From Leucobacter chromiireducens (GTDB lineage Bacteria; Actinomycetota; Actinomycetes; Actinomycetales; Microbacteriaceae): a DNA stretch of 64,000 nucleotides. The translations under genes and the position numbers were made by a program. The notes below the pieces were generated by a model. The model was given only the letters and a program-made list of their open reading frames with translations. It ran no database searches and was not told the DNA's origin. Position 1 is the stretch's first letter; every line of letters starts with the position of its first letter. The stretch covers positions 1 through 64,000 of the forward strand of contig NZ_RPDI01000017.1 in NCBI RefSeq assembly GCF_003917135.1, written 5' to 3'. Shown piece after piece: positions 25,001-33,493 of this stretch.

Positions 25001-27951
25001 TCACGGCGTCGGCCGCGGCGGACGCCGGAACCCAGACGCTCAGCTACGAGGTGAGCGATGGGCGCGGCGGCACCGGACGCGGGACGCTGCACGTCGTCGT
25101 GACCGGCGACGACGGCGGTGCGCCCACCGCGATGACGGATCAGGTGCGCCTGGTGCCCGGGGGCGAGACCGTGATCCGCCCGCTCGATAACGACGTCGAC
25201 CCGGCAGGCGGCACCCTCACCCTCGGATCGGTGGTGCCCAACACTACGGCCGCCGAGGACAGCGCAGAGTACCGGGCGCTCGCCGACGCCATCGACCTGT
25301 CCGCGCTCGCCGAGGGCCGCGTCGGCGTGCGCGCCGGCGCCGAGGTCGGCACGGTGTCGTACCGCTACACGGTGCGCTCCGAGCAGAGCGGTAGCACCGC
25401 TGATGGGCTGATCGTGGTGCAGACCTCCGAGCGCGTCGGCGCGCAGGCGCCGGCCGTGCGCGACACCGTGCTGAGCGTGCGCGACCGCTCGCAGCTCGCG
25501 GGCCGCGGCGTTGACGTGCTCACCGGGAAGGTGCGCTGGCAGGGCGGGGATCCGGATCAGCTCACGCTGTCGCTGTGGGACGCGCAGCGCGGGGAGTATC
25601 GTGCGGCGGGATCGCGCATCTCGGGCGACTACGACCCGGCTGGCGACCTCGTGGTGTTCAAGGTCAGCGGCACCGACGCGAACGGCACCGCGGTCGCGAG
25701 CTACGGCTTCCTGGTCATCCCGCCGCTCGACGAGCTGCGGCTCACGCTGCAGCCCGGCCTCGCCCCGCTCGAGGTGGGCGAGGGCGAGACCGTCACCGCG
25801 CGCGTGTCGGAGCTCGTCGACGCCGGGCCGGCCGATCGCGTCGAGCTGCGCAGCGGTGTGTTCGCGAGCGGCAGACCGGGTGCGCGCTGCGAGGCCGACG
25901 GCGCGAGTGCGATCCGCTACGCCGCCGGCCGCGGTGCACCGTGGACCGACAGCTGCCAGATCGAGGTGCGCCTCGCCGGCCAGGAGCGGTGGACGGTGCT
26001 CCCGGTTCCCGTGCGCGTCGTGCCGGACGAGCCCATCGCCGAGCTGCGGCAGCTCACCCGCACGATCGCGCCTGGCGCGACCGAAACGATCGCGCTCACC
26101 GACATGGTGACCTGGCAGGGCGAGCGCGCGGGATCGGCGTCGGCGCTCCGCTTCACGGTGAGCGGCGGCGGCGACGCGTTCGAGGTGACCACCGACGGCG
26201 GCACGGTGCGCGCGACGGCGCGCGCGGACGCGCGCGCCGGGGTCCAGGAGTCGCTCACCGTCGCGGTGAGCGGCGCGGGAGAGTCGCGCGCGGCGCTCAC
26301 CCTGCGCGTCGGCGAGAGCCCGCGCGACCTGCCGCGCGGCGGCACCGTCGCCCTGAACTGCACGGTGGGCGAGGCCTGCGCCGCCGACCTCGTCGGGGTC
26401 GCCGGCGAGCACGACCCGTTCGCCGGCAAGCGCGGCGGCGGGCTGCGGGTCACCTCCGTGGACGGCGCCGGCTGCGCGATCGCCCGCTTCGCAGTGTCCG
26501 GCGAGCGCCGCGTGAGCGTCAGCTGGCCCGACGCGAGCGGGCCGGGCGGCACCTGCACCGTTGGCTACAGCGTGCGCGACGCGCAGGGGCGCGCGGGATC
26601 GGGATCGATCGAGCTCGACGCGCAGGGGCTGCCCGATGCGCCGGCGAGTATCACGCAGACCGGGTTCACGGCGTCGAGCGCGACGTTCCGCGTGGTCCTC
26701 GGCGGCAGGCAGGCCCACCCCGAGGTCACGGGCGTGCGCGTGCAGGGCGCCGGCTCCTCCAGCTGTTCCCCCGCGGGGGCCGGAGCCTTCGACTGCGTCG
26801 TGAGCGGGCTCGAGAGCGGTGCGCGGAGCAGCTTCACCGCGCGCGCACAGAACGCGGTGGGCGAGTCGGCGCCGTCGAGCGCGATCACCGCCTGGGCGTA
26901 CCGTGCGCCCGAGCAGCCGACCGTGACGGTGTCGTCGCTGCAGGATGCGGGAAACACCGACCAAGCGCGCGGCGGGCTCCGCGTCTCCGCGGTGGGCTCT
27001 GCGGACACCCGCGAGCTCCGCGTCGCGGTCGGCGGCGTCGCGCAGGACACGATCTCCGGCAGCCGCGGCAGCGTCGAACTGCGCGGCCTCCCCGTCGGGG
27101 CCGCGACGGTGACGGTTACGCCGGTCACCGCGCACGAGCTGCCCCCGGTGCCCGGCGGCTCCGACACGGGAACCGCGGCTCAGGCCGACGGGCGCGTGAT
27201 CGGCGCGCCGATCCTCCGCGGCGCGACCCTGCAGAGCGCGGTCGGATCGACGAGCGTCACCGTCGTCGCCGACGGCGGCACCGCGCACGGGAGCGAGACC
27301 GTGACGCTGCGCTACGCGGTCGCGCAGCGCGGCGTCACGCCCGACTGCGTGGCCGGCGGGTCAGCCGCGGCGACCTTCGGCGATCGCACGCGCGGCGAGT
27401 GGGTGCGAGGGGCCGCGTGCGCGTCGAGCGCGTACGGCGTGAGCTCGGCGGTCTCCGGCGAGGTGCAGGTCGGCGGGGCGATTCCGGACCCGAGGGCGAG
27501 CTACGCCGTCTCGACGACCCCAACCGGCGACGGCAGTCGCGCGAGCTACGGGTACGCTGGCGCGCCCACCGCCGAGCAGCAGCTGCCCGGGGCGACGCTC
27601 GTGTTCTCGCCTGGCGGCGGCGCGCTGCCGCCGGACAACCCGAACGACGCGACCCCGATCACCGTGCAGCAGTGCCTCGGCGGACAGTGCTCGGAGCCGG
27701 CGCCGGCGCGCTGGAGCGGTGCGCCGCGCCCCGTGGTCGTGGAACTGAACGGCAGCTGCGTCGCCCCGGCCGCGGTGGGGGATCCGGCCGCGGCGGCGAA
27801 GGCCGTGACCGTCTCCTCGGCCGCTGCGGGAAGCGCGAGCTTCGCGGTCGGCGCGCCTGCTGGCGGAACCGCCCAGCTCACGGTGAGCTGGGTGGGCGAC
27901 TACGGCGCGCTCGCCCCGGCAACACTGCAGGTGCCCGTGTGCTCCCCATAA
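22015..27951 (+). CDS. Giant membrane-anchored Ig-like / FN3 surface protein
   Basis: 1978-residue protein. The short cytoplasmic N-terminus and one signal-anchor helix (WAWGATGVATALVATIAIVS) place the rest outside the cell. The first ~400 residues look like a beta-propeller-type region, with short repeats ending in sets such as GTLAVYSS and DWVLLDAADG. Then come several Ig-like or cadherin-like domains recognisable by V-x-x-N-D and D-x-D-G motifs (TPLPVLLNDFDANVRD; VDPDGDRVRLTGID; VIRPLDNDVDPAGGTLTLGS). A fibronectin type III domain (ARAQNAVGESAPSSAITAWA) lies about residues 1540-1630, followed by further beta domains. GTG 22015 overlaps the kinase stop. Such proteins precede moxR/DUF58 genes in related actinomycetes. 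A wall-spanning sensor or adhesin role is inference. Confidence 0.85.
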   Translation: MTPTQRGWQTRTGKTVSRRRLWAWGATGVATALVATIAIVSGGYDARDTPRVEPGVWVARDAGQYGRVNTDTGELDTVRKVAEPSGVVQAGGSAAVLTNGAGEAWPIAAGSPQDLGARDQADDSDNADGSDEADDAEVTRSGSGPAADAARSVRLPEGAREVLVAGRFVVVRTEAGGVLTGELGGAGLGDVQDQADVERQLSGLRPIDEDADAAAAIALTERGTLAVYSSAEHTVRRFDAARGTERGGPAELPGAPLAEPQLALVGEDWVLLDAADGRLLRAGADPDQLVTEGSPRLQLSSSGRGADGTAALIADQAGLLAVAPGADPERIAEASGAPARPTEVAGERFAAWLGSGAGSLWRSGSAEPLPLQFDDAVRDASDLAPVIQSNGDRAVLSEPRTGMLWTLPDGALIPLSQWSLADPPQELRGAVVVEEVTEQVAPTAVDDAFGARPGMPTPLPVLLNDFDANVRDVLTIVPDSISDASLPKEFGSLELLADRQSLVFQAAPGATGTASFSYRISDGSLESAPATVTLRIAAGDENAAPAWCAVEGCQREWGVPAVAPGGTLVAPLLEGWVDPEGDVLTLAKVTPVRAADPVRALVTADGRLAVRHTDPNAGPADIGLRVTVRDSRGAEAERELTLQVRADAVPVVTGTAATIAAGQPTTVRPLERVAGGSGAVTLVDVVSLAGTAQAAPQQTAGTVQVTASDPGVSSYAVTVRDAVTGAEATGTLRVTAVAGGPELVLPPLRAYVRPLADSTVEVLDAIPGAQDRALAVRSVAVVDGDLSADVVEHARVRVAGNTADGAPGRIGSADVTVAEGDASASGRLTVFQVPETSGAGVIAVGNSATVRAGSTVDVRVLENDVAPPGERLLLDPKVTSSGAEGELAFAAGGTLRYVAPDAPGTYRVSYSAYAAGAPELSDSGEVVFTVVGGGANRDPQPGAVTARVAPGGTTSVRVPVTGVDPDGDRVRLTGIDAGDDPRIAAALDSAGAGIEVTASAAADAGTQTLSYEVSDGRGGTGRGTLHVVVTGDDGGAPTAMTDQVRLVPGGETVIRPLDNDVDPAGGTLTLGSVVPNTTAAEDSAEYRALADAIDLSALAEGRVGVRAGAEVGTVSYRYTVRSEQSGSTADGLIVVQTSERVGAQAPAVRDTVLSVRDRSQLAGRGVDVLTGKVRWQGGDPDQLTLSLWDAQRGEYRAAGSRISGDYDPAGDLVVFKVSGTDANGTAVASYGFLVIPPLDELRLTLQPGLAPLEVGEGETVTARVSELVDAGPADRVELRSGVFASGRPGARCEADGASAIRYAAGRGAPWTDSCQIEVRLAGQERWTVLPVPVRVVPDEPIAELRQLTRTIAPGATETIALTDMVTWQGERAGSASALRFTVSGGGDAFEVTTDGGTVRATARADARAGVQESLTVAVSGAGESRAALTLRVGESPRDLPRGGTVALNCTVGEACAADLVGVAGEHDPFAGKRGGGLRVTSVDGAGCAIARFAVSGERRVSVSWPDASGPGGTCTVGYSVRDAQGRAGSGSIELDAQGLPDAPASITQTGFTASSATFRVVLGGRQAHPEVTGVRVQGAGSSSCSPAGAGAFDCVVSGLESGARSSFTARAQNAVGESAPSSAITAWAYRAPEQPTVTVSSLQDAGNTDQARGGLRVSAVGSADTRELRVAVGGVAQDTISGSRGSVELRGLPVGAATVTVTPVTAHELPPVPGGSDTGTAAQADGRVIGAPILRGATLQSAVGSTSVTVVADGGTAHGSETVTLRYAVAQRGVTPDCVAGGSAAATFGDRTRGEWVRGAACASSAYGVSSAVSGEVQVGGAIPDPRASYAVSTTPTGDGSRASYGYAGAPTAEQQLPGATLVFSPGGGALPPDNPNDATPITVQQCLGGQCSEPAPARWSGAPRPVVVELNGSCVAPAAVGDPAAAAKAVTVSSAAAGSASFAVGAPAGGTAQLTVSWVGDYGALAPATLQVPVCSP

Positions 27952-28001
27952 CCGCGCACGCCGCGCACCCCCCCCGACCACCACACACCACCCGAGGACT
28001 C

Positions 28002-29156
28002 ATGAACGCACAGCCGCAGGATCCGCGCGAACTCCCCGTTGACGACGATCCAACGCTCGTCCCGGCGTCCCCGAGCACGGAACCGGCGACGCGGCCGAGC
28101 GCGCCCCTCGGGGGAACGCCTGGCGGCGGTGCCGGTGGTGCAGGTGGTGCCCTCTCGGCAGGGGGCGCCGCAGCGCGGGACGACGGCCGGGAGGCGCTGA
28201 GCCCCGAGCAGGCGCGCTGGGTGCAGCAGGTCTTCGCGGCATGCGCCGACGCGCTCGGCGAGGTGATCCAGGGCAAGCGCCGCGTCATCGAGCTCGTGCT
28301 CGCGAGCACCTTCGCCGGCGGCCACGTGCTGCTGGAGGACGTGCCAGGCACGGGCAAGACCGCGCTCGCGCGCGCGCTCGCCGCGGTGATCCAGGGCACC
28401 GCGTCGCGCATCCAGTTCACCCCCGACCTGCTGCCAGGCGACGTGACCGGCATCTCCGTGTTCGACCAGCGTGCCGGCGTGTTCGAGTTCCACGCCGGCC
28501 CCGTGTTCGCGAACGTGGTGCTCGCCGACGAGATCAACCGCGCGAGCCCGAAGACGCAGTCCGCGCTGCTCGAGGTCATGGAGGAGGCGCGGGTCACCGT
28601 CGACGGGGTCTCGCACGAGGTGGGCCACCCGTTCCTCGTGATCGCCACGCAGAACCCGATCGAGCAGGCCGGCACCTACCGGCTGCCGGAAGCGCAGCTC
28701 GACCGCTTCATGATCAAAACCACGATCGGCTATCCCGACGCGTCGGCGATGCTCCGCATCCTGGAGCAGCACCGCCGTGCCCAGGCGCCCATCGAGCCGG
28801 TCGTCACGACCGCGATGGTGGCGCAGGCGCAGGCGCTCGTCGACCGCGTGCACGTCAGCCCGCTCGTCGCCGACTACGCGGTGCAGATCGTCGAGGCCAC
28901 CCGCCGCGCGCGGGAGGTGCGGCTCGGTGCGAGCGTGCGCGGGGCGCTCGCGCTCGTGCGGCTCGCGACCGCCTGGGCGGCCGCGGCGGGACGGCACTAC
29001 GTGACCCCGGACGACGTGCGCGACCTCGCACTGCCGACGCTCGCGCACCGCCTCGTGCTCGAACCCGAGGCCGAGTTCGACGGGGTGACCGCCGAGCAGA
29101 TCGTCGGCCAGGTGCTCCTCGACGTGCCGCTGCCGCGGGAGAACGGCACCGCGTGA
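28002..29156 (+). CDS. MoxR-family AAA+ ATPase
   Basis: 384-residue MoxR ATPase, a chaperone-like AAA+ that usually works with von Willebrand or DUF58 proteins. A disordered Gly/Pro/Ala N-terminus (about 70 residues) precedes the AAA+ core. Walker A is VPGTGKT (Lys119), Walker B is VVLADEINRASPKTQSALLE, sensor 1 is VIATQNPIEQAGTYRLPEAQ with LDRFM, and the lid domain ends the protein. ATG 28002 has GAGGAC upstream and starts 50 bp after the Ig-like gene. The stop overlaps the DUF58 start (GTGA), so the pair is translationally coupled. Confidence 0.93.
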   Translation: MNAQPQDPRELPVDDDPTLVPASPSTEPATRPSAPLGGTPGGGAGGAGGALSAGGAAARDDGREALSPEQARWVQQVFAACADALGEVIQGKRRVIELVLASTFAGGHVLLEDVPGTGKTALARALAAVIQGTASRIQFTPDLLPGDVTGISVFDQRAGVFEFHAGPVFANVVLADEINRASPKTQSALLEVMEEARVTVDGVSHEVGHPFLVIATQNPIEQAGTYRLPEAQLDRFMIKTTIGYPDASAMLRILEQHRRAQAPIEPVVTTAMVAQAQALVDRVHVSPLVADYAVQIVEATRRAREVRLGASVRGALALVRLATAWAAAAGRHYVTPDDVRDLALPTLAHRLVLEPEAEFDGVTAEQIVGQVLLDVPLPRENGTA

Positions 29157-30412
29157 GCCAGCCCGACCCCACCCGGCCAGCGCGGCGGAGCTGGCTCGCC
29201 GCACTGCGCGCCGGCGCCTCCCGCGCGCTGCGCGTCGCGACCCCTGCTGGCGGCTTCGTGCTGCTCGGGGGCGCGATCGCCGCGGTGCTGGGCGCCTGGC
29301 TCGGCTGGGTGGAGGCGTGGGCGCTCGCGATCGCCGCGGCGCTGCTCATCGCGGCGGCACTGCCGTTCCTGCTCGGTGGCCGCGCGTACCGCGTGGAGCT
29401 GCACGCCGAGCGCGAGCGGGTCGTCGCCGGCGGGGAGGCCGCCCTGCGCGTCGAGGTGACCAACACGAGCCGCGCGGCCGCGCTGCCCGCGACCGCGGAA
29501 CTGCCGGTGGGGGCCGCGCTCCGCGAGCTCCCGATCCCCTTCCTCGGGGCCGGCGCCGACACGACGGTCGCCGTCGCGGTCCCGACGCCGCACCGCGGCG
29601 TCATCGACGTCGGCCCGCTCACGCTCACCCGCCGCGACCCGATCGGCCTCCTCCAGCGCGAGCTCAGCTGGCCGGCACACCGCCGCATCCACGTGCACCC
29701 CGTGACCGCGCAGCTGCCGCCGTCGAGCGCCGGCCTGATCCGCGACCTCGAGGGTGAGGCGAGCCGCCGCCTCACGGACGCCGACCTCTCCTTCCACGCC
29801 GTGCGCGAGTACGTCGCCGGTGACGCGCGCAGGCACATCCACTGGCGCTCCACCGCGAAGACCGGGCGGCTCATGGTGCGGCAGTACGAGGAATCGCAGA
29901 CGGCGCGCTCGGCGATCCTGTTCGACAGCCGCCGTGAGTCGTACGCGAGCCCGGAGGAGTTCGAGCTAGGTGTGAGCGTCGCCGCGTCGTTCGGCGCGCA
30001 CGCGGTGCGCGAGGGACGGGACCGCTTCGTCGCGACCCAGTGGGTGCCCGGCCGCACGCGCGCCGCGCTCGCCGGAACGAGCGAGCTGCCGAGCCGCGCT
30101 GGGCGGCAGCTTCTCGACGCGTGGGCCGAGCTCCAGCCGAGCGACGACGGCGCGCCGCTCGAACAGCTCGCGCGCGGCCTCGCCGAGTCGGGGCGGCAGC
30201 TCTCGCTCGTGGTGCTCATCACGGGCTCCCGCGTCGAGCCGCAGCGCCTGCGCCGCGCCGCCGTCCCGTTCAGCGCGGACGTTGCGCTCCTCACGGCGCG
30301 CTGCGCGCTGCACGCCGACCCGGCGATCCAGCGCGGCTCGGCGGCGGCGCTGCTCACGATCGGGGCGCTGCAGGACACCGCCCAGCTGCTGCTCCGCAGG
30401 GGAAACGCGTGA
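29153..30412 (+). CDS. DUF58-domain membrane protein
   Basis: 419 residues with two N-terminal transmembrane helices (about 35-75: FVLLGGAIAAVLGAWLGWV and ALAIAAALLIAAALPFLL). A beta domain on the outer or peripheral side follows, then the DUF58 core with REYVAGDARRHIHWRSTAKT, the family signature R-x-Y-x-x-G-D-x-x-R-x-I-H-W, which has a degenerate vWA-like fold. It is coupled by GTGA overlaps to moxR upstream and the transglutaminase-like gene downstream. DUF58 proteins are the usual MoxR partners. The complex is believed to act on envelope proteins, but its substrate here is unknown. Confidence 0.92.
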   Translation: MSQPDPTRPARRSWLAALRAGASRALRVATPAGGFVLLGGAIAAVLGAWLGWVEAWALAIAAALLIAAALPFLLGGRAYRVELHAERERVVAGGEAALRVEVTNTSRAAALPATAELPVGAALRELPIPFLGAGADTTVAVAVPTPHRGVIDVGPLTLTRRDPIGLLQRELSWPAHRRIHVHPVTAQLPPSSAGLIRDLEGEASRRLTDADLSFHAVREYVAGDARRHIHWRSTAKTGRLMVRQYEESQTARSAILFDSRRESYASPEEFELGVSVAASFGAHAVREGRDRFVATQWVPGRTRAALAGTSELPSRAGRQLLDAWAELQPSDDGAPLEQLARGLAESGRQLSLVVLITGSRVEPQRLRRAAVPFSADVALLTARCALHADPAIQRGSAAALLTIGALQDTAQLLLRRGNA

Positions 30413-32901
30413 GCGCGCGGAGCGCCGGGGTCCGCCGCGGCGCCGGGCCGGGCTTCGGCGCCGTCGTCCTCACCCTCGCGATCGCGCTGGTCGCCCTCGC
30501 TGCGGCCTGGCCGATCTACCGGGATCCGCGCGCCGCGCTCACGGTCCTCGCCGCCGCGGCGGCGGCGCTCGGCGTCGTCTGGGCCGGCACCAGGTGGCGG
30601 TGGGGGATCGGCACCGGGATCACGCTCGCGGCCGTCGGCGTCGCGCTCCTCGTGCCCGCCGCGGTGCCGACCGCGCTCGGCGGTGGCGCGCGCGCGTTCT
30701 TCCTCGGCCTCGGGGACGGCCTCGCCGCGGTGGCGCTCGGCTGGAAGCAACTGCTCACGCTCACCCTCCCGGTGGGGCACTACCAGACCGTGCTCGTGCC
30801 GCTCTTCGTCGTCGTGCTGCTCTCCGTCGCCGCGGCCACCCGGCTCGCGGCAGGCGGCCAGCGAGCGCACGCGTGCGCCGCGCTGCCGATCCTCGCCCCG
30901 CTCCTGTTCGGCACCGTGTTCGGGCCGGCGACGCCGAGCGATCCGATCCGCGTCGGGCCGATCCCCATCGACGCGCCGCGCGAGCTCGCACTGTGGGGTG
31001 CGAGCGCCGTCGTGGTGACCGCGTGGATCGCCTGGAGCTCTGGCCGCGCGAGGCGCGCCGCGCTCCGCCTCGGCGGCGGGCACCGGGCGCCGGGCCGTCG
31101 GCTGCTCCGCGGCGGGCTCGCGGCGCTCCTCACCGTGTGCGCGCTCGCTGCCGGCACCGTGCTCGCCCCCGGCGTCACCGCGACCCCGCGCACCATCCCG
31201 CGCGACCAGGTGGATCCCGTCGTCGTGGTCCGCGCGCAGAGCAGCCCGCTCTCCGGCTACCGCGTCTGGAAGCGCGACGCCGCGTTCGACGCCCCACTCT
31301 TCACCGTGACGAGCGAGGGGGCGCTGCCCGAGCGGCTCCGCCTCGCCGTGCTCGACGACGCGAACGGCGTCGACTTCGCGGTCACCGCGGAGCGCGGCAC
31401 CTTCACCCGCTTCCCGAGCGGCACCGCCGTCGCAGACCCGAGCTGGATCACCGTGCAACTCGTGTCGGGCGCGACGGGCATCTGGGTGCCGCTCCCCGCC
31501 GAGCTCGGCGAGCCCCCGCGCTTCACCGGAGCCCGCGCCGCGGAACTCGCCGACGGCTTCTTCCTCGACCGCGACACCGGCGCCGGCATCGCGGTGCCAA
31601 CCGCGGCCGGCCTGCGCGCGGGCGACGGCTACACGGCGAGCGCCAGCGCGGCCCCCGATCCGCGGCTCGACCCCGTGCCGGCGACGGCGACGCCGCAGCT
31701 CGACCGCACCGCGTTCCCCGAACTTGACCGCTGGCTGCGCATGCAGCAGCTCCCGGCCACCGGCGCGGGGCTCGAACGGGCGGTCGAGCTGCTGCGCGAG
31801 CGCGGCTACCTGAGCCACGCGCTGAGCGACGACCCCGACGCGCGCGCCTGGCTCGACGAACTGAGCGCCGAGTTCGGCACGCGGTTCGTCGCGAGCGCGG
31901 GCGGGCACTCGGACGCGCGCATCGAGGAGCTCTTCGGGCAGCTCGCCGATCGGCAGGCCGCCGCGGGCGACGGGGCGCGCGGCGCCGAGCTCGTCGCGGG
32001 CATCGGCGACGATGAGCAGTTCGCCGTCGCCGCGGCGCGGCTCGCGGAGGCATTCGGCTACGAGTCGCGGGTGGTGCTCGGGGTCCGGCTCGCGGGCGCT
32101 GGCGCTGGCGCGGACGCTGGCGACAGCGCTGACGCCGTCCCCGGCGTCCCCGCCTGCGCGGAGACCTGCACCGGCAGGAACATCGCGGCATGGGCCGAGG
32201 CGCGGGGCGCAGACGGGGTGTGGGCCCCGCTCGACGCCACCCCGCAGGTCACCACGCCGCCGGCATCGCTCACCGAGGGCGAGCGCCTCCCCGAGCACCC
32301 CACCGTCCCCGAGGAGCGCGACGCGCACGAGAGCGACCCCGAGTACGGCGCGGGCACCGGCGACACCGCCGCGGATCCCGCTCCGCAGCGCGCCGAGCCC
32401 GGCAGCCTCTGGGCCTGGGTGCGCGGCGTCTCCCTCGGACTGCTCGGCGTGCTGCTGCTCGCGACGCTCGCGCTCTTCATCCTCGCGGTGAAGGCGCTGC
32501 GCACCCGGCGCAGGCGGCGCGCAACGCACCCCGAGGTGCGCGCGCTCGGCGCCTGGGAGGAATTCGTCGACGTGCACGTCGACGCAGGAGCGCTCCCGCC
32601 GCGCGGCGGCAGCGCCGCAGCGGAGAGCCGCCGCGAGCTGGGGGCGCGCCTGCCGGGCGGCACCGAGTTCGCTGCGCGTGTCGACCACGCGGTGTTCTCC
32701 CCGGAGGGCACCACCGCGGCGGAGGCTGGCGAGCTCTGGTCCCTCGTCGATCGAGCGCGGGATCAGCTGCGCGCCCAGCAGTCCGCCGGCGCGCGCCTGC
32801 GCACGCGATTCACGCTCGCCTCGTTCGGGATCGGGCGCGGGGCCGCTGGCCGCACACGCTCCGGCGCTGCAACGACCGCCGAGGAGGTGCGGAATGCGTG
32901 A
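30409..32901 (+). CDS. TgpA-type transglutaminase-like membrane protein, catalytic residues lost
   Basis: 830 residues. About six N-terminal transmembrane helices precede an extracytoplasmic region with a transglutaminase-like fold and a last transmembrane helix (VSLGLLGVLLLATLALFILAV, about residues 673-693) with a cytoplasmic tail. In catalytic members the active site reads G-x-C-E-Q-F-A and H-A-W. Here the matching segments are GDDEQFA (Asp535 in the Cys position) and NIAAWAE (Ala593 in the His position), while VWAPLDATP keeps Asp609. It is therefore predicted to be non-enzymatic, perhaps a peptide- or glycan-binding scaffold. GTG 30409 overlaps the DUF58 stop, and its own 3' end overlaps the next gene by 8 nt. 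Confidence 0.87.
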   Translation: MSARSAGVRRGAGPGFGAVVLTLAIALVALAAAWPIYRDPRAALTVLAAAAAALGVVWAGTRWRWGIGTGITLAAVGVALLVPAAVPTALGGGARAFFLGLGDGLAAVALGWKQLLTLTLPVGHYQTVLVPLFVVVLLSVAAATRLAAGGQRAHACAALPILAPLLFGTVFGPATPSDPIRVGPIPIDAPRELALWGASAVVVTAWIAWSSGRARRAALRLGGGHRAPGRRLLRGGLAALLTVCALAAGTVLAPGVTATPRTIPRDQVDPVVVVRAQSSPLSGYRVWKRDAAFDAPLFTVTSEGALPERLRLAVLDDANGVDFAVTAERGTFTRFPSGTAVADPSWITVQLVSGATGIWVPLPAELGEPPRFTGARAAELADGFFLDRDTGAGIAVPTAAGLRAGDGYTASASAAPDPRLDPVPATATPQLDRTAFPELDRWLRMQQLPATGAGLERAVELLRERGYLSHALSDDPDARAWLDELSAEFGTRFVASAGGHSDARIEELFGQLADRQAAAGDGARGAELVAGIGDDEQFAVAAARLAEAFGYESRVVLGVRLAGAGAGADAGDSADAVPGVPACAETCTGRNIAAWAEARGADGVWAPLDATPQVTTPPASLTEGERLPEHPTVPEERDAHESDPEYGAGTGDTAADPAPQRAEPGSLWAWVRGVSLGLLGVLLLATLALFILAVKALRTRRRRRATHPEVRALGAWEEFVDVHVDAGALPPRGGSAAAESRRELGARLPGGTEFAARVDHAVFSPEGTTAAEAGELWSLVDRARDQLRAQQSAGARLRTRFTLASFGIGRGAAGRTRSGAATTAEEVRNA

Positions 32902-33370
32902 TCCAGAGGACGTGACCGGTGGTACGGGTGGCGCCGGGAATACCGGCGGCACCGGCGGCACGAGCGGCACCCCGGCACCGCCGATCCCCGAGCCGACCGA
33001 CGACCGCTCAGCGCAGGCGCTCGCCGCCCTGATGTTCAAGCCCAAGCTCGATCCCGAGCGGCGGTTGCCGCAGGCCCCGGACGCGCCGCCAGCGCCGGTG
33101 CACGGTGGCGAGCGGCCCGAGATCCCCGTCGTGTACGGCGCGCGAGCCGTGCCCGAGCCGGCCAGTCCAGCGCCGGTCCAGGCGGCGCCCAGCGCCGGGC
33201 GGGCCGATCCCGCGCAGGATCCCGCGCCGCTCAGTCCCGGCCGAACTGCGCTGCCCTCACTGGCCCGCCAGAACTCCCGGTTCCGGCGCGCGGTGCTCGT
33301 CGGCGGGCCGGCGCTCCTCGTCGGTGTGAGCGCCGGAATCGCGGCGATCGTCTGGCTGCTGCTCGGCTGA
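32894..33370 (+). CDS. Small single-span protein of the MoxR operon
   Basis: 158-residue protein that I do not recognise as a named family. A Gly/Thr-rich N-terminus (GGTGGAGNTGGTGGTSGT) and a long Pro/Ala-rich cytoplasmic region are followed by one C-terminal helix (AVLVGGPALLVGVSAGIAAIVWLLL), which makes it a tail-anchored protein. The ribosome-binding site GGAGGTG is excellent and the start overlaps the transglutaminase-like gene, so it is real and coupled. A Thr-rich disordered region beside a Ser/Thr kinase and FHA gene makes it a plausible phosphorylation target. That is inference only. Confidence 0.75.
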   Translation: MRDPEDVTGGTGGAGNTGGTGGTSGTPAPPIPEPTDDRSAQALAALMFKPKLDPERRLPQAPDAPPAPVHGGERPEIPVVYGARAVPEPASPAPVQAAPSAGRADPAQDPAPLSPGRTALPSLARQNSRFRRAVLVGGPALLVGVSAGIAAIVWLLLG

Positions 33371-33493
33371 GTCGCGGCCGCGCAATCAGGCGGGCGCATG
33401 CCCGCCCCGCGTAGACTAGCGGTGCAGCGAATCGGCCGTGTTTCGGCGGGGTTCGCTCCCGATTCCCCGAGCGAATGGACTGGTGGCGATCCG

